Below are positions 17,706 through 28,949 of a stretch of DNA of 64,000 nt, in pieces. Within the stretch, counting starts at the first letter, position 1. The number at the start of each line of letters is the position of its first letter. The notes below the pieces were generated by a model. The model worked only from the letters and a program-made list of their open reading frames with translations, did no database searches and was not told the DNA's origin. Where the stretch lies: the NCBI RefSeq assembly GCF_006715765.1, contig NZ_VFNV01000001.1:620001-684000 (forward strand), in the 5' to 3' direction. The position numbers and the translations under genes are program-made. Source of the stretch: Rarobacter incanus. Lineage in GTDB: Bacteria; Actinomycetota; Actinomycetes; Actinomycetales; Cellulomonadaceae.

Positions 17706-19876
17706 CACTTTTCTCCATTCTCAGAAGAATCGTCCGAGCCGGTCGAATCCTTATCGTCTGTTTCAGCAGTCGCAACCGTCGCCTCGGCCTGCTTTTGCGC
17801 GAGCGCGCGGCGCTCCGCAATGGTCATGCGCTCGCCCTTGGGGCTGGCCGACCGACTTACGGGCGCAACGGCCGCGTCGGCGTCAGCGTCGGCGTTCGCC
17901 GCGTGTTCCGGGTCCTTCGTGTCCGCGATCGACTTGGGCTTCCCAAACTTCCCGCGTCCGCGGTATTGCACCATCTCGACACCCAACTTGCGCGGATCGA
18001 GTCCGGACCACGGGTGTCCCTCGTAGAAGAACGGCCGCTTCGCCAGAAGAACCATGAGCGGGTGGGTGAACCAGAAGATCAAGATCACGTCGATGAGCGT
18101 GGTCAGGCCGAGCATGAACGCGAAGCCCTTCACGCCGCCGACCGCCAGTTGGTAGAGCACGATGGCAGCCGCGAAGTTGACCGCGTCCGACGCAAGAATC
18201 GTTCGCTTGGCGCGGTCCCATCCCGTGTCCAGCGCCGCATCCAGCGGACGGCCGTCGCGCAGCTCGTCCTTGATGCGCTCGAAGTAAACAACGAACGAGT
18301 CAGCCGTTATACCGATGGAAACGATCAAACCGGCGATCGCAGCGAGCGATAGACGCATTCCGAGCACCGAAGGCCACGAAAGAAGCGTCACCGTGAGATA
18401 GGCAAGAACGGCGGCCACCGCCAAGGATGCCATGACAACAAGGCCCAGAACGCGGTACTGGAACAACGCATAAATGAGAACCAGCAGCATTCCGATAGCG
18501 CCCGCGATCAGACCCTTTTCGAGCTGCTCCGAACCGAGCGTCGCGGAAATCTGCTGATCCGATTGAATCTCGAAGGTGAGTGGCAAGGCGCCGAACTTCA
18601 GCTGGTTCGCCAACGTGGTTGCGGACTGCCGCGTGAATGGATCGGCAGAAGAACCGGTAATGACGGCCTGACCACCGGTGATGCCGCTGGAAGAGAACTT
18701 CGATTCGACGGACGGCGCGGAAATAACGAGGCCATCCAGCACCATCGCAAATTGGTTGCGAGGTGAATCCAGTCCGGCGATGCGCTTCGTTACCTCGGCG
18801 AACAAGGTGCCGCCCTCGCTCGTGAAGGTCATGTTGACCTGCCACGAGTTCAGCGTCTGACCGCTGTCGGTGGTTTCGAGGCTCGATGATGCCGTCGCGA
18901 TGTCAGATCCTTGGATCTCGACCGGGCCCAGCAGGTACTTCGCCGTACCGTCAGACGCACACGTCGCGAAGGGCTCATCCGGGTCGTCGTCGTTGGTTCC
19001 CTGCAAGGATGCGGCCTGGGTGCAGTCCAGGTCGGCGAAGGTCTGCCAGATCGGATCATCGTCCGCAGGAAGCGCCGACGCGCCCTCATCGGCGGTCGTC
19101 GTGGAATCATCCGACGTCGTCGAGTCATCGGACGTGGTGGAGTCATCCGTGGTCGCGCCGTCGGCGGGAACGGTGTCGTCGGTCACCGCGGAGTCGGTCC
19201 CGTTGGACGTGTCAGAAGTCGCGTCGTCTCCGGCCGTGTCGCCTGCCGTCTTCACGCCCGTGGTGAAGGATGCCGGCTCGATCGCCGCCTGCTCGGCGAC
19301 CCCGGCCGCCTTATCGTCGGTCTTTGCATCGTCCGATCCGGAATCGGAGGACGCACCCGAGTCCGTTGCGGTCCCATCTTCGGTCGCCGTCTGATCGTCG
19401 GTCGCCGTCTGATCGGTGTCGTCCGCAGTCCCATCGGCGGTGGCGCTATCTTCCGCCTTGGTCGTGGTGGTCACACCGGGATCTGCGATCGTCAATACCG
19501 GACGGAATCGCATCAGCGCCGACTTGGTAACTAGGTCGCGGGTCTCGTCGCTGGGCTCGCCCGGCAACGCGACGACGATGTTTGTCCCACCCTGGCTCGT
19601 GATCTCGGCCTCGGATACACCAGATGCGTCGATGCGCTGGCGGATGATCGCGATTGCCTGGTCCAGGTCGGACTGGGTTACCGCCGCCCCGGTCGTCGTC
19701 TTCGGCGTCAAGATGAACTGCCGGCCACCTGCAAGGTCGATCGCCAGGCCGGGGGCCAGGCTCTGTCCCTTGGCAAGGTACCCCGTCGCCAAGATGCCTG
19801 CAACGACAAGCACAAGTACCAGCAGTGAAACCAATTTGCGCACCGGGTGGTGCTTTGTGTGGTTGGTGGAAGCCAA
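17705..19876 (-). CDS. secD: Protein translocase subunit SecD with an acidic low-complexity insert
   Basis: 723 residues, longer than the usual 550-620. The first transmembrane helix is at about 15-34 and five more are near the C-terminus (from about 520), with the family motif GLTTLIDVILIFWFTHP. The extracytoplasmic P1 domain starts normally (GRQFILTP; SEAEITSQGGTNIVVALPGEP) but is interrupted at about 131-275 by a run of Asp, Thr, Ser and Ala with repeats such as DDSTTSDDST. After it, P1 resumes and contains two Cys (LDCTQAA, FATCASD). The core looks intact, so it is probably functional. Followed directly by secF, preceded by yajC. Confidence 0.95.
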   Translation of the reverse strand: MASTNHTKHHPVRKLVSLLVLVLVVAGILATGYLAKGQSLAPGLAIDLAGGRQFILTPKTTTGAAVTQSDLDQAIAIIRQRIDASGVSEAEITSQGGTNIVVALPGEPSDETRDLVTKSALMRFRPVLTIADPGVTTTTKAEDSATADGTADDTDQTATDDQTATEDGTATDSGASSDSGSDDAKTDDKAAGVAEQAAIEPASFTTGVKTAGDTAGDDATSDTSNGTDSAVTDDTVPADGATTDDSTTSDDSTTSDDSTTTADEGASALPADDDPIWQTFADLDCTQAASLQGTNDDDPDEPFATCASDGTAKYLLGPVEIQGSDIATASSSLETTDSGQTLNSWQVNMTFTSEGGTLFAEVTKRIAGLDSPRNQFAMVLDGLVISAPSVESKFSSSGITGGQAVITGSSADPFTRQSATTLANQLKFGALPLTFEIQSDQQISATLGSEQLEKGLIAGAIGMLLVLIYALFQYRVLGLVVMASLAVAAVLAYLTVTLLSWPSVLGMRLSLAAIAGLIVSIGITADSFVVYFERIKDELRDGRPLDAALDTGWDRAKRTILASDAVNFAAAIVLYQLAVGGVKGFAFMLGLTTLIDVILIFWFTHPLMVLLAKRPFFYEGHPWSGLDPRKLGVEMVQYRGRGKFGKPKSIADTKDPEHAANADADADAAVAPVSRSASPKGERMTIAERRALAQKQAEATVATAETDDKDSTGSDDSSENGEK

Positions 19877-19969
19877 CGTCGTTTCTCTTCTCTAATTGGG
19901 ACCGCGACCGCATTCAACAGCGAAGTGCGGCACTGACGCCACGGCCATCACGGCGGCGTCGTAGCGATT

Positions 19970-20386
19970 CTACTTGTCGTTCTCGCGCTTGTTGTGTTCG
20001 GTGGTGTCGGTGTGCTTATCGACGATGGAGGTGTCCTCGCCGATGAGCTTGGCTACGTTGTCGGGGATTTCGACATCGGCCGCGGTTTCGGTCGCGGCCT
20101 GCTGCGGAACTCCGGGGACCCCAGCGCCTGGCTTACGGATCGCGGCCTTAACCCATTTGGTTTGCGCACCACCCGGCACCGACTCAAGAACGATGTAGTG
20201 GTCGTCGATCGACACTATCGTTCCCACATAGCCCGCGAGCGTCATAACCTCTTGCCCAGGCTCCAAAGAATCAACGAAATTCTGTGCCTCGCGCTGTGAT
20301 TTGCGCTGCTTCGTCATCATCCAGACCATGCCGATTATCAGCAGGAACAGGACGATGATCATGGGGTCAAGCTTGAATTGCGACAT
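19970..20386 (-). CDS. yajC: Preprotein translocase accessory subunit YajC
   Basis: 138 residues: one N-terminal membrane helix (IIVLFLLIIGMVWMM), then the YajC core with KQRKSQREAQNFVDSLEPGQEVMTLAGYVGTI. The hydrophilic C-terminus is acidic and then basic. YajC associates with SecDF. It lies 93 bp upstream of secD in the same direction, and ruvB is the next gene upstream. Confidence 0.92.
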   Translation of the reverse strand: MSQFKLDPMIIVLFLLIIGMVWMMTKQRKSQREAQNFVDSLEPGQEVMTLAGYVGTIVSIDDHYIVLESVPGGAQTKWVKAAIRKPGAGVPGVPQQAATETAADVEIPDNVAKLIGEDTSIVDKHTDTTEHNKRENDK

Positions 20387-20478
20387 GTGGTTTCCGATCG
20401 TCGAACACAGGACAATAAAGAAGTCTATGCCCTTGCGCCAATGATCGAAAATTCACGGGCGGCAAATCCCGGATGCCA

Positions 20479-21543
20479 CTACGAGAACAGGGTCGCGCCG
20501 TCGGCTGGCGGCACCAGGCCAAGATGCTGCCAGGTGGCTGCCGTCGCCACCCGCCCCCGGGGTGAGCGCGCCATGAGTCCCTCGCGAACCAGGAACGGTT
20601 CAGCGACCGTCTCGACGGTCTCCGGCTCCTCCCCCACCGACACGGCGAGCGTGCTCAATCCGACCGGTCCCCCGCGAAACCGCGTGCACAGCGCGTGCAG
20701 CACGGCCCGGTCCAGCCGGTCCAGCCCCAGCTCATCCACCTCATAGACAGCAAGGGCCGCCCGCGCCGCCGCCAAATCCATGTGCCCGCTGCCGCGCACG
20801 TCGGCCCAGTCTCGCACCCGCCGCAGGAGGCGGTTTGCGATCCGGGGCGTGCCGCGCGAGCGGGACGCGATCTCCGCCGCAGCATCCTGATCGATGGTGA
20901 TGTTCAGCAAACGCGCCGAACGCAGGATTACGCGCTCCAGGTCCTGGGCGTCGTAAAACTCCAGGTGCCCGGTGAAGCCGAATCGATCCCGCAGCGGCGC
21001 GGGCAGCAGCCCTGCGCGCGTTGTCGCACCCACGGCCGTGAACCGCGGAAGGCTCAAGGGAATCGCGCTGGCCCCGGCGCCCTTGCCTACCACGATGTCG
21101 ACCCGAAAGTCCTCCATGGCCACATAGAGCAGTTCCTCGGCGGGCCGGGCCAGGCGATGAATCTCATCGATGAAAAGCACCTCGCCCTCGGTGAGGGACG
21201 ACAGGACAGCGGCCAGATCCCCCGCGTGCTGAATCGCCGGTCCCGATGTCACCCGCAGCGACGTGCCGAGTTCGGCGGCGATAATCATGGCCAGGGTCGT
21301 TTTCCCCAGGCCGGGCGGGCCGGAAAGCAGCACGTGATCGGGGGTGGCGCCACGGTTCATCGCGGCGTGCAGGACCAGCGAAAGCTGATCGCGCACGACG
21401 GGCTGCCCTACGAATTCCTCGAGGCGCCGCGGGCGCAGCGCCGCCTCGGCGGCACGTTCTATGTCATCAGAATTGGCCGAGACGATGCGATCCGCGTGCT
21501 CCGCGTCATCGGCGCTTTCGCTTCCGGACCACGACTCAGTCAT
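20479..21543 (-). CDS. ruvB: Holliday junction branch migration ATPase RuvB
   Basis: 354 residues from ATG 21543, which overlaps the ruvA stop by 8 nt (ATGACTGA); in-frame GTGs at 21549 and 21552 are less likely. Walker [10 protein letters not shown], Walker [10 protein letters not shown], sensor [18 protein letters not shown] and the C-terminal winged helix ([14 protein letters not shown]) are all present. It drives branch migration with RuvA. Confidence 0.96.
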   Translation of the reverse strand: MTESWSGSESADDAEHADRIVSANSDDIERAAEAALRPRRLEEFVGQPVVRDQLSLVLHAAMNRGATPDHVLLSGPPGLGKTTLAMIIAAELGTSLRVTSGPAIQHAGDLAAVLSSLTEGEVLFIDEIHRLARPAEELLYVAMEDFRVDIVVGKGAGASAIPLSLPRFTAVGATTRAGLLPAPLRDRFGFTGHLEFYDAQDLERVILRSARLLNITIDQDAAAEIASRSRGTPRIANRLLRRVRDWADVRGSGHMDLAAARAALAVYEVDELGLDRLDRAVLHALCTRFRGGPVGLSTLAVSVGEEPETVETVAEPFLVREGLMARSPRGRVATAATWQHLGLVPPADGATLFS

Positions 21544-22141
21544 GCGCACCACCCAAGTACTTCAGGCCCGCGCGCAGCAGGTCCGCGGTTGAGCCTGCCG
21601 GGTTCTCGGCGGCAACCGCCGCGACCGCATCCTCCGCCAGCTTCACGGACCATCCCAGGCCCACAAGCGCATCGACGACCGCGTCGGCAACGCCGTGCGC
21701 CGCACCCGCGATCGCGGCCACGGGGGCCACCGCGCCGTCGGATGGGCCGAGTTTGCCCGCCAGTTCCAGCACCAGGCGCTGCGCACTCTTCTTGCCGATC
21801 CCGGGCACGCGCTGCAGCGCCGTCAGGTTCTCTTGATCCACGGCGGCGCGAATGGCGTCGGGCGTCAACACCGCCAGCATCCCGAGAGCTAGGCGCGGCC
21901 CAACCCCGGACACGGTTTGCAGCCTTTCGAACGTTGCTCGCTCATCGCTGTCCGCGAACCCGAAAAGCGTCATGGAGTCCTCGCGGACCACGAGCGAGGT
22001 GTGGGCGGTCACCGACTGGCCGACCGGCCATTGGCTCAAGGTAGCGGGGGTTGCATAGACCAGGTAGCCCACGCCATTGCACTCAATGACTGCACTGTCG
22101 AGCCGCGCGGCCTGAACCGTCCCGGTCAGTGATGCGATCAT
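21536..22141 (-). CDS. ruvA: Holliday junction DNA helicase subunit RuvA
   Basis: 201 residues. Starts [10 protein letters not shown] as expected for RuvA; the OB-fold domain is followed by the helix-hairpin-helix region ([14 protein letters not shown] and [13 protein letters not shown]) and a C-terminal domain III that contacts RuvB (ALVGLGWS). A 62-bp gap separates it from ruvC upstream. Confidence 0.96.
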   Translation of the reverse strand: MIASLTGTVQAARLDSAVIECNGVGYLVYATPATLSQWPVGQSVTAHTSLVVREDSMTLFGFADSDERATFERLQTVSGVGPRLALGMLAVLTPDAIRAAVDQENLTALQRVPGIGKKSAQRLVLELAGKLGPSDGAVAPVAAIAGAAHGVADAVVDALVGLGWSVKLAEDAVAAVAAENPAGSTADLLRAGLKYLGGAHD

Positions 22142-22203
22142 TCGCCAACCCTCCGTAAGCGTACATATGTTCTACCGGTCCGAGGATACCAGCCGCCCGC
22201 GAC

Positions 22204-22761
22204 CTACTTGCGCCGCGCTGCCTGCTCGGCTGCGGCCCACGCACGCTGCGCGGCGGTCAGCGGCAGCGTGTCAGCACCCTCCAGCAGCCCGGCCGGTCGC
22301 CACAAGTGGCATATAGCAAGGGCCGCGGCGTCGGCCGCGTCGGCGGGTTTGGGGGCGGCCTCCAACCGCAGGATCCGCGCAACCATGAACTGAACCTGCT
22401 GCTTGGCGGCGGTGCCGCTCCCGGTCACCGCCGCCTTGACCTCGCTCGGCGTATGCTGCGCGACGGGAACCCGCCGGCGGCGGGCGGCGACCAGCGCCAA
22501 ACCCGCGACCTGGGCCGTGGGAATGACGGTGGAAACGTTGTGTTGCGCAAACACTCGTTCAACAGCCAAAACGTCCGGAACGTACTGGTCGAACCAGCGC
22601 TCCAACCCCTCGGCGATGGTGAACAGGCGATCGTCAAGCGGGGAGGCGGGACTCGTCCTTATCACCCCAGCGGCAACGAGGTCGGCCCGCCGTCCCGCGC
22701 GTCCCTCCACGACGGCGACGCCGCAACGGGTCAGGCCGGGATCGACGCCAAGCACCCTCAT
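22204..22761 (-). CDS. ruvC: Crossover junction endodeoxyribonuclease RuvC
   Basis: 185 residues from the ATG at 22761, where the family begins ([15 protein letters not shown]). Catalytic acids: D7, the Glu in VERVFAQHN, and the C-terminal Asp pair in [15 protein letters not shown]. RuvC resolves Holliday junctions with RuvAB. 37 bp separate it from yebC. Confidence 0.96.
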   Translation of the reverse strand: MRVLGVDPGLTRCGVAVVEGRAGRRADLVAAGVIRTSPASPLDDRLFTIAEGLERWFDQYVPDVLAVERVFAQHNVSTVIPTAQVAGLALVAARRRRVPVAQHTPSEVKAAVTGSGTAAKQQVQFMVARILRLEAAPKPADAADAAALAICHLWRPAGLLEGADTLPLTAAQRAWAAAEQAARRK

Positions 22762-22798
22762 CGCCGAGTTCCCAGGTCCCGCACGGCCGCGCAGCCGA

Positions 22799-23557
22799 TC
22801 AGTCCTCCTCGAGCTCGGCCATGACCTCGTCGGATGCATCGAAGTTAGCGAATACGTTTTGCACGTCGTCGCTATCCTCGAGCGCCTCAATCAGGCGCAG
22901 AATCTTGCGGGCTCCCTCCGCGTCGACCTCGATCTGGGTCGCGGGAACGAACTGCACCTCTGCGGAATCGTAATCAATGCCGGCTTCCTGCAGCGCGGCT
23001 CGCACCGGCACCAGATCGGTGGCCTCGGAAATAACCTCCAGGGCGTCGCCCAGGTCGTTGATTTCCTCGGCGCCGGCATCCAGCGCGGCCTCGAATACTG
23101 CGTCCTCGGTCACGCCCTCGGAAACCGGAACGATCACGACACCCTTGCGCGTGAACAGGTAGGACACCGACCCCGGGTCCGCCATCTGCCCGCCGTTGCG
23201 GCTAAATGCGGTGCGCACCTCCGCGGCCGCACGGTTCCGGTTGTCGGTGAGGCACTCGACCAAGACGGCAATGCCGCCGTTTCCGTAGCCCTCGTACATG
23301 ATCGTTTGGTAGTCGGCCCCACCGGCGACCAAACCCGCACCCCGCTTGACGGCATTGTCGATGTTGTTGTTGGGGACCGAGCTCTTCTTCGCCTTTTGGA
23401 TAGCGTCGTAAAGCGTCGGGTTCCCCGCGGGATCACCGCCGCCGGTGCGCGCGGCGACCTCGATGTTCTTGATGAGCTTCGCGAATAGTTTTCCGCGCTT
23501 GGCGTCGATCGCCGCCTTCTTGTGCTTGGTGGTGGCCCATTTGGAGTGACCTGACAT
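22799..23557 (-). CDS. yebC: YebC/PmpR-family DNA-binding regulator
   Basis: 252 residues starting [21 protein letters not shown], the invariant N-terminus of the family, with [17 protein letters not shown] in the middle. YebC-type proteins act as transcription regulators or, in some bacteria, in relieving ribosome stalling; which applies here is not visible. Five bases separate it from pdxT, so they are co-transcribed. Confidence 0.95.
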   Translation of the reverse strand: MSGHSKWATTKHKKAAIDAKRGKLFAKLIKNIEVAARTGGGDPAGNPTLYDAIQKAKKSSVPNNNIDNAVKRGAGLVAGGADYQTIMYEGYGNGGIAVLVECLTDNRNRAAAEVRTAFSRNGGQMADPGSVSYLFTRKGVVIVPVSEGVTEDAVFEAALDAGAEEINDLGDALEVISEATDLVPVRAALQEAGIDYDSAEVQFVPATQIEVDAEGARKILRLIEALEDSDDVQNVFANFDASDEVMAELEED

Positions 23558-23562
23558 GCGCT

Positions 23563-24165
23563 CTATAGCTCCTTACGTGCAATTTTGACGAAAAGTTCGT
23601 GGATCCGGCGATCCCCCGTGACCTCCGGATGGAAGGACGTGGCCAAAAGGTTCCCGCTACGCACCGCTACGATTCTATCGCCCGCCGCACCGGCCGCAGT
23701 GCGACCGATCACATCGACGCCCTGCCCGACCTCCAAAACCGCCGGGGCGCGAATGAAAACGGCGCGCACGGGCGGCCCCTCGATTCCGGCAATGTCGATG
23801 TCTTCCTCGAAGGAATCGACCTGGCGGCCGAACGCATTGCGGCGGACCACGATGTCCAGTCCCCCGAACGTTTCCTGGTCGCTGGTTCCGCCCTCGATCC
23901 GGTCGGCGAGCAGTATCATTCCCGCGCACGATCCGTAGACGGGCATCCCCGCCGCGATCCGTTCGCGGATCAGGTCGCGCACCCCGAAGGCGCGCGCCAG
24001 CTTATCTATGGTCGTCGATTCGCCGCCCGGCAGGACGAGGGCCTGGCACCTACCCAGCTCCGCCGCGGTCCGCACGGCCATAGCATCCGCCCCGATCGCG
24101 CGCAGCGCTTGCAGGTGTTCCCTAAAATCGCCCTGCAAGGCCAGGACGCCGATGGTGTCATTCAC
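23563..24165 (-). CDS. pdxT: Pyridoxal 5'-phosphate synthase glutaminase subunit PdxT
   Basis: 200 residues from GTG 24165. It has the class I glutaminase triad: nucleophile C80 in [12 protein letters not shown], and H179/E181 in [18 protein letters not shown] (46-54) is the PdxT signature. PdxT supplies ammonia from glutamine to the synthase PdxS. In mycobacteria pdxS lies in this neighbourhood, but here yebC follows pdxT directly and no pdxS is in the window. Confidence 0.94.
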   Translation of the reverse strand: MNDTIGVLALQGDFREHLQALRAIGADAMAVRTAAELGRCQALVLPGGESTTIDKLARAFGVRDLIRERIAAGMPVYGSCAGMILLADRIEGGTSDQETFGGLDIVVRRNAFGRQVDSFEEDIDIAGIEGPPVRAVFIRAPAVLEVGQGVDVIGRTAAGAAGDRIVAVRSGNLLATSFHPEVTGDRRIHELFVKIARKEL

Positions 24166-24203
24166 TCGCACAATTCTACGCAATGGACTCGTACGATAGG
24201 CGG

Positions 24204-25334
24204 ATGCAGTGCGACTACTACGCGGCCGGGCGGTGCCATTCGTGCCAATGGATGGACATTCCCTACCCCGCGCAGGTGCGCCGCAAGATTGAGCAGGTCG
24301 CATCGCTCATCCCAGCTTTCCCTGCGTCGCGGATCGAGGCCCACACCAGCGCTGAGTGGAATTTCCGCAATAAAGCAAAGATGGCGGTCGGGGGAACCCT
24401 CGATGAGCCGACTTTGGGACTAACGACGCTGCACGGCGATTCCACCGATTTGAGCCATTGCCCGCTCTACCCACCCCACATCCACGAGGCGTTTGCCCAC
24501 ATCAAGTGGTTCATCACGCTTGCGCGATTGACCCCGTACGACCTGCAAACGGGGCGCGGGGAACTGAAATTCGTGCTGGTCACGACCTCGCCCGCGGGCG
24601 ACCTTTTGGTCCGTTTCGTTGTGCGCTCAACCGAATCACTGACGCGGGTTCGCAAGTTCCTGCCGCAATTTCAAGAACGAGTGCCGAGCTCCCGTGTGGT
24701 GACCATGAACGTTTTGCCGCAGCATAAGGCCGCAACGGAGGGCGATCGCGAGATCTATCTCACCCGGCGCCGCGAGCTTCCCATGCAGCTCGGGGGCATC
24801 ACCCTGTATCTGCGGCCGCAAAGCTTCTTTCAGACAAACACCTCCATGGCCCAGGCGCTCTACCTTCGCGTGAGCCAGATCGTCGACGCCATCGCGCCCA
24901 AGGCCTTGTGGGATCTGTATTGCGGTGTCGGCGGGTTTGCTCTTCATGCGGCGCGCCCCGGACGCTCCGTTGTCGGTATCGAGATTTCCGAGTCGGCGAT
25001 TGAATGCGCGCGCCTGAGCGCGGCCCAAGCCGGCCTCCAGGATGTCACGTTCATGGCCGGGGATGCGCCGGAGCGGGCGATCAGCGCGCTCAAGGCGGGT
25101 GCCGGTCCAGAGGTCGTTATCGTCAACCCGCCGCGTCGCGGGATCGGTGACGAACTTGCGCATGCGCTGCGCGCTGCAAAAATCCCCGCCGTTGTTTACT
25201 CGAGTTGTAATCCGGTGAGCCTTGCGCGCGACATTGAGGCCCTGGGCTGCTATCAGCCTGAATCGGTAGAGATCTTCGATATGTTCCCCCACACGGGACA
25301 CACCGAGGTTCTTACGGTCCTGCGACGCCGGTGA
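24204..25334 (+). CDS. rlmC: 23S rRNA (uracil-C5)-methyltransferase RlmC
   Basis: 376 residues from ATG 24204, which places the iron-sulphur cysteines at C3, C11, C14 and C86 ([23 protein letters not shown]) exactly as in RlmC; an upstream ATG at 24183 would only add seven residues. The SAM domain has [23 protein letters not shown] and the catalytic Cys in [13 protein letters not shown]. The enzyme methylates U747-equivalent of 23S rRNA in E. coli. It is divergent from pdxT with only 38 bp between starts. Confidence 0.92.
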   Translation: MQCDYYAAGRCHSCQWMDIPYPAQVRRKIEQVASLIPAFPASRIEAHTSAEWNFRNKAKMAVGGTLDEPTLGLTTLHGDSTDLSHCPLYPPHIHEAFAHIKWFITLARLTPYDLQTGRGELKFVLVTTSPAGDLLVRFVVRSTESLTRVRKFLPQFQERVPSSRVVTMNVLPQHKAATEGDREIYLTRRRELPMQLGGITLYLRPQSFFQTNTSMAQALYLRVSQIVDAIAPKALWDLYCGVGGFALHAARPGRSVVGIEISESAIECARLSAAQAGLQDVTFMAGDAPERAISALKAGAGPEVVIVNPPRRGIGDELAHALRAAKIPAVVYSSCNPVSLARDIEALGCYQPESVEIFDMFPHTGHTEVLTVLRRR

Positions 25335-25358
25335 CCGGGCGGTACCAGCGGCGCGGGG

Positions 25359-25778
25359 CTACTGGAGGCGGCTGCGGCCGCGCGCGGCAAGCTTTGTCCC
25401 GCTCCACTGCGGGCACGCGGGGAACGTAGTCGTAGCATGCAGCCCGGCGGTTGCGGCCGCCTCCACGATGTCACCCTGCGAGACGTGTCCGGCGCGGCCC
25501 GCCTTCGGCGTCAGCACCCAAATCAGCCCCCCCTCGCGCAACAGCGTCTGCACGTCCACCAGGAAGTCCGTCAGGTCCTCGTCCCCGTCGCGATACCAGA
25601 CGATCACTCCATCGACTACCGAGTCGTAGTCTTCATCGAGCAGCTCGCTGCCCGACAGCTCCTCAAGGGCCGCGCGAAGTTCGTTATCGGTGTCCTCGTC
25701 CCATCCAAATTCTTGGACTAGTTGACCCGGTGCAAACCCGAACGTGGTGACGTCGAGCGAGTTGGTGCCTGAAGCCAC
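25359..25778 (-). CDS. DUF3052 family protein
   Basis: 139 residues from a GTG start, with GAAGGA about 12 bases upstream. It is acidic, with LGVTTFGF-like N-terminus (LDVTTFGFAPGQLVQEFGWDE) split by no membrane segment, and GGLIWVLTPKAGR in the middle. DUF3052 genes lie divergent from aceE in many actinobacteria, as here. The biochemical role is not known to me. It converges on rlmC with a 24-bp gap. Confidence 0.88.
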   Translation of the reverse strand: MASGTNSLDVTTFGFAPGQLVQEFGWDEDTDNELRAALEELSGSELLDEDYDSVVDGVIVWYRDGDEDLTDFLVDVQTLLREGGLIWVLTPKAGRAGHVSQGDIVEAAATAGLHATTTFPACPQWSGTKLAARGRSRLQ

Positions 25779-26164
25779 GACTGCGCTGTTCCTTCCGGTG
25801 AGGGCGATACCGCCCAGATTCTTTTACTTTCGATGTAAAGGCTATTACACCGATTCCTCACTGCATGTTATCCGTTTGCTTCGGCCTTGTAACACTGCGG
25901 GCCGGTGCTGCATCAGGTCGGTAATCAGAATGTAGCCTAAATCACGGACCTATTTTCCGCGCGCATGTGACTTTGGACCGCTTTGCGCGCAAGAATAGGC
26001 GCTACGTCGGATCGAAGCGCCGTAACGCTTGACCCTCGCTCAGCCAATGGCGCCTTAGTGTGGCCACACCCGGTTGCGCGGCCCTCATGACCGGTTCAAT
26101 CCGACCAGACCGCTAATAATGTCTGCGTATCAGCGCGGACTCTGACAGACATCGAGGTTGCTAC
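25779..26164. promoter_or_regulatory. Divergent DUF3052/aceE promoter region (386 bp)
   Basis: No gene fits here. The region is clearly richer in A+T than its flanks. GAGG lies seven bases before the aceE GTG. Candidate aceE elements are TTGACC at 26029 and TAATAAT near 26115, but spacing is poor. For DUF3052, TAATAG and TAAAAG are present on the minus strand around 25820-25850. No riboswitch-like fold was recognised. Confidence 0.35.
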
Positions 26165-28909
26165 GTGGTTTCTCTTGAAGAGACTGGACCGCTCATCAAC
26201 GGACTGCTGAGCCAGGTTCCCGACTATGACCCTGCGGAGACGGGCGAATGGCTCGAATCGCTAGATGGTCTTATTGCCGAAAAGGGCGGTCCTCGCGCGC
26301 GGTACATTTTGCTGAGCCTGCTGCGCCGCGCCCGCGAGCGCAATGTCGCGATTCCGACTTCGGTGAACACGCCGTACGTCAACACGATCGGCGTCCATGA
26401 CGAGCCGTACTTCCCCGGCGACGAGGCCGTGGAACGCCGGTACCGCGGGTGGATCCGGTGGAACGCAGCAGTCATGGTTACGCGCGCCCAGAAGCCCGGT
26501 GTCGGGGTGGGCGGGCACATTTCTTCGTATGCGTCGGTTGCGACGTTGTACGAAGTGGGGCTGAACCACTTCTTCAAGGGCAAGGACCACCCCAGCGGTG
26601 GCGACCAGGTCTACTTCCAGGGTCACTCGGCTCCGGGACAGTACGCGCGCGCGCTGCTCGAAGGACGGCTGTCCGAGCACCAGCTCGATGGGTTCCGCCA
26701 GGAGCTATCGCACCCCGGTGGCGGCCTTCCCAGCTACCCGCACCCGCGCCTGATGCCGGACTTCTGGGAGTTCCCGACGGTCTCGATGGGTCTTGGCCCG
26801 GCCTCGGCGATTTACCAAGCCTGGACGAACAAGTACCTGCACAACCGCGGAATCAAGGACACTTCTCAGCAGCGCGTGTGGGCGTTCCTGGGTGACGGGG
26901 AAATGGACGAGCCCGAATCCCGCGGCGCGTTGCAGCTGGCCGCGCAGCAGGGTCTGGACAATCTGACCTTCGTCGTGAACTGCAACCTGCAGCGCCTGGA
27001 CGGTCCCGTTCGCGGTAATGGCAAGATCATTCAGGAACTGGAGGCCCAGTTCCGCGGTGCCGGCTGGAACGTCATCAAGGTTATTTGGGGTCGCGAGTGG
27101 GACGTCTTGCTCAACGCCGATAAGGACCGCGCGCTGGTCAACCTCATGAACGTGACCCCCGACGGTGATTTCCAGACCTACCGCGCGGAGAACGGCGCGT
27201 TTATTCGCGAGCACTTCTTCGGGCGCGATCCGCGCACCAAGCAGTTGGTTGCGAACATGACCGACGACGAGATTTGGGCGCTCAAGCGCGGCGGGCACGA
27301 CTACCGCAAGATCTACGCGGCGTACAAGGCCGCGTCCCAACACACCGGCCAGCCGACCGTCATTTTGGCGCACACCATCAAGGGATACTCGCTCGGGCCG
27401 AGCTTCGCGGGCCGCAATGCCACGCACCAGATGAAGAAGCTCAAGACCGACGACCTCAAGCTGCTGCGCGATTCGCTCCACATCCCACTGACGGACGCGC
27501 AGATCGGGGACAACCCCTACGAGGCGCCGTACTTCAACCCCGGGCCCAAGACTCCCGAAATCGAGTACCTCCTGGACCGCCGCCGCTCGTTGGGCGGCTT
27601 TGTCCCCGAGCGCCGCAGCAAGTACACGCACATCAACCTCCCGGACGAGAAGCACTACGAGCTTTTGAAGAAGGGATCGGGCACGCAAGAAGTCGCCACA
27701 ACGATGGGTCTGGTCAGGTTGTTCAAGGACCTGATCAAGGACAAGGAGTTTGGTAAGCGCATAGTTCCGATCATTCCGGACGAGGCCCGCACATTCGGCC
27801 TCGATGCCATCTTCCCCAGCGCAAAGATCTTCAACACGCAGGGGCAAAACTACATGGCGGTTGACCGTGAATTGATGCTGAGCTACAAGGAGTCCGACGC
27901 GGGGCAGATCATGCACACCGGCATCAATGAAGCGGGATCCGCTGCCGCCTTCCAAGCCGTTGCCACGTCCTACGCGACCCACGGCGAACCGCTCATTCCG
28001 TTCTACATCTTCTACTCGATGTTCGGGTTCCAGCGCACGGCCGATCAGTTCTGGGCCGCAGGCGATCAAATGGCCCGCGGATTCCTGATCGGAGCGACCG
28101 CGGGTCGCACAACGCTCACCGGTGAAGGCCTGCAACACGCGGACGGGCACTCGCCCCTGATCGCGGGAACCAACACGGCCGTCGTCCAATACGACCCCGC
28201 GTACACGTACGAGATTCGACACATCGTGCGCGATGGTTTGCAGCGCATGTACGGCGAAGGCGACCCCCGCGACCCGAACGTCATGTACTACCTCACCGTC
28301 TACAACGAGCCCATCGTGCAGCCGGCGGAGCCGCAGGACGTGGATGTCGAGGGGATCCTCAAGGGAATCCACAAGATCTCGACAGCGAGCGGCGAGGGTC
28401 CCCGCGCGCAATTGCTCGCGTCCGGGGTCGGGGTGCCGTGGGCCCTCGAAGCCGCGCAGTTGCTCGCCCAGGACTGGGGCGTGCAGGCCGACGTGTGGTC
28501 CGTGACCAGTTGGAACGAGCTTCGCCGCGATGCGCTTGAGGCCGAGAGCGCGGCGTTCGGAGAGCCCGACGGTCCGCTAAGGGAGCCATACCTCACCGCG
28601 AAGCTACGTGGCGCTGCTGGTCCATTCGTCGCGACCTCCGACTACGACCACCTGGTCCCCGACCAGGTTCGCAAGTGGATTCCCGGCGACTACGCGGTGC
28701 TAGGCGCCGACGGGTTCGGGTTCTCCGACACCCGCCCCGCCGCCCGCCGCCACTTCAAGATCGACGGCCCTTCGGTCGTCGTCAAGGTACTCCAGGAGCT
28801 GGGCCGCCGCGGCGAGATCGACCCCGGCGCGCACCGCGCGGCGATCGCCAAGTACGACCTGCACAACGTCTTGGCGGGCACTTCCGGAAACTCGGGGGGC
28901 GACGCCTGA
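26165..28909 (+). CDS. aceE: Pyruvate dehydrogenase E1 component, homodimeric type
   Basis: 914 residues, standard for AceE. The thiamine diphosphate motif begins [12 protein letters not shown] and ends with the Asn in [28 protein letters not shown] and YFQGHSAPG near the N-terminus and [12 protein letters not shown] near the C-terminus are typical. AceE decarboxylates pyruvate and passes the acetyl group to E2-lipoate; no E2 or E3 gene is adjacent. The start is GTG at 26165. A 40-bp palindrome 40 bp after the stop probably ends transcription. Confidence 0.96.
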   Translation: MVSLEETGPLINGLLSQVPDYDPAETGEWLESLDGLIAEKGGPRARYILLSLLRRARERNVAIPTSVNTPYVNTIGVHDEPYFPGDEAVERRYRGWIRWNAAVMVTRAQKPGVGVGGHISSYASVATLYEVGLNHFFKGKDHPSGGDQVYFQGHSAPGQYARALLEGRLSEHQLDGFRQELSHPGGGLPSYPHPRLMPDFWEFPTVSMGLGPASAIYQAWTNKYLHNRGIKDTSQQRVWAFLGDGEMDEPESRGALQLAAQQGLDNLTFVVNCNLQRLDGPVRGNGKIIQELEAQFRGAGWNVIKVIWGREWDVLLNADKDRALVNLMNVTPDGDFQTYRAENGAFIREHFFGRDPRTKQLVANMTDDEIWALKRGGHDYRKIYAAYKAASQHTGQPTVILAHTIKGYSLGPSFAGRNATHQMKKLKTDDLKLLRDSLHIPLTDAQIGDNPYEAPYFNPGPKTPEIEYLLDRRRSLGGFVPERRSKYTHINLPDEKHYELLKKGSGTQEVATTMGLVRLFKDLIKDKEFGKRIVPIIPDEARTFGLDAIFPSAKIFNTQGQNYMAVDRELMLSYKESDAGQIMHTGINEAGSAAAFQAVATSYATHGEPLIPFYIFYSMFGFQRTADQFWAAGDQMARGFLIGATAGRTTLTGEGLQHADGHSPLIAGTNTAVVQYDPAYTYEIRHIVRDGLQRMYGEGDPRDPNVMYYLTVYNEPIVQPAEPQDVDVEGILKGIHKISTASGEGPRAQLLASGVGVPWALEAAQLLAQDWGVQADVWSVTSWNELRRDALEAESAAFGEPDGPLREPYLTAKLRGAAGPFVATSDYDHLVPDQVRKWIPGDYAVLGADGFGFSDTRPAARRHFKIDGPSVVVKVLQELGRRGEIDPGAHRAAIAKYDLHNVLAGTSGNSGGDA

Positions 28910-28949
28910 CCTCGGGTCCGCGAGGAACAACCGGGTGAACCTCCGAACG

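Noticed and set aside
18911-19534. Antisense open frame over the acidic insert of secD
   Set aside because: Low-complexity sense sequence produces long Val/Arg/Gly-rich antisense frames; the SecD frame is continuous and conserved on both sides.
26705-28411. A 568-codon open frame antisense to aceE
   Set aside because: It lies wholly inside aceE, has no known motif, and is a by-product of strong third-position G/C bias.
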